Assembly: GCA_944388825.1 (NCBI GenBank) | Contig: CALXKG010000117.1 | Span: forward strand, 1 to 5,594 | Reading direction: 5' to 3' | Source: an uncultured Clostridia bacterium | GTDB taxonomy: Bacteria > Bacillota > Clostridia > Oscillospirales > Ruminococcaceae | Length of the DNA: 5,594 nucleotides | Shown here: positions 5,473 to 5,594 of the stretch, piece by piece | How the letters are laid out: each line of letters starts with the position of its first letter | Position numbering within the stretch: position 1 is the first letter of the stretch | Translations under genes and position numbers: made by a program | Notes under the pieces: model-generated | Databases searched by the model: none | What the model was told of the DNA's origin: nothing | What the model saw: the letters and a program-made list of their open reading frames with translations, nothing else

Positions 5473-5594
5473 ATGAAAAACGCCAGAGAGATCGTGCTGA
5501 CCCCCGAGGGGCTGCAGAAGTTACAGGATGAGCTGGACGAGCTCAAACTTGTCAAGCGCAAAGAGATTTCCGAACAGCTGAAAGTCGCCCGTTC
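5473..5594 (+). CDS. greA: Transcription elongation factor GreA, N-terminal part (runs off the window)
   Basis: GreA binds the secondary channel of RNA polymerase and stimulates cleavage of backtracked RNA, rescuing stalled complexes. Only the first 40 residues are present. They match the start of the N-terminal coiled coil: ILTPEG-like VLTPEGLQKLQDELDEL followed by KRKEISEQLKVAR, which in the family leads to the basic patch and the acidic tip. The ATG at 5473 is supported by AAGGGA (5457-5462), 10 bases upstream, and gives the usual short lead before the VLTPEG motif. It has its own consensus promoter and a structured leader. The catalytic tip and the C-terminal FKBP-like domain lie outside the window, so GreA and a close GreA/B paralogue cannot be fully separated; GreA is far more likely in this group. 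Confidence 0.92.
   Translation, partial: MKNAREIVLTPEGLQKLQDELDELKLVKRKEISEQLKVAR

Noticed and set aside
5462..5476. Tiny upstream frame (MLPI-stop) whose TGA overlaps the greA ATG
   Set aside because: Its ATG begins within the greA ribosome binding site and has no site of its own, so it is unlikely to be translated.

Overview
The window looks like a GC-rich member of the Firmicutes (Bacillota), most likely a Clostridia/Oscillospiraceae-type gut anaerobe. This rests on four things: the gene order ileS-lspA-rluD-type pseudouridine synthase (compare ileS-ylyA-lspA-ylyB in Bacillus subtilis), a two-subunit (split) transketolase, strong Shine-Dalgarno sequences, and a perfect sigma-A-type promoter. 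The taxonomic call is inference; no marker gene here fixes the genus.

Layout, all on the + strand. (1) Positions 1-1047: the C-terminal part of isoleucyl-tRNA synthetase, from the KMSKS-loop region to the zinc-binding C-terminus. (2) Positions 1048-1155: a short intergenic region with a Rho-independent terminator that ends only about 20 nt before the next gene. (3) Positions 1156-5293: a tight block of four reading frames (lspA, a pseudouridine synthase fused in frame to a Cof-type HAD phosphatase, transketolase N-terminal subunit, transketolase C-terminal subunit) with gaps of 1, 7 and 14 nt. It reads as one operon and ends at a second terminator (5314-5344). (4) Positions 5359-5594: a perfect TTGACA-17-TATAAT promoter, a leader with a 12-bp hairpin, and the start of greA, which runs off the window.

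All genes are housekeeping in nature: tRNA charging, lipoprotein signal-peptide removal, rRNA pseudouridylation, sugar-phosphate metabolism and transcript cleavage. The unusual item is the 602-residue protein at 1673-3481. It joins a complete RluD-like pseudouridine synthase to a complete HAD-IIB (Cof-type) phosphatase with a linker of about ten residues and no stop codon. Other points worth a look are the terminator position directly upstream of lspA, the structured greA leader, and the non-canonical KMSKS loop of IleS. I see no mobile elements, CRISPR arrays, tRNA or rRNA genes, and no gene on the minus strand. There is no gene-free stretch longer than 300 bases.
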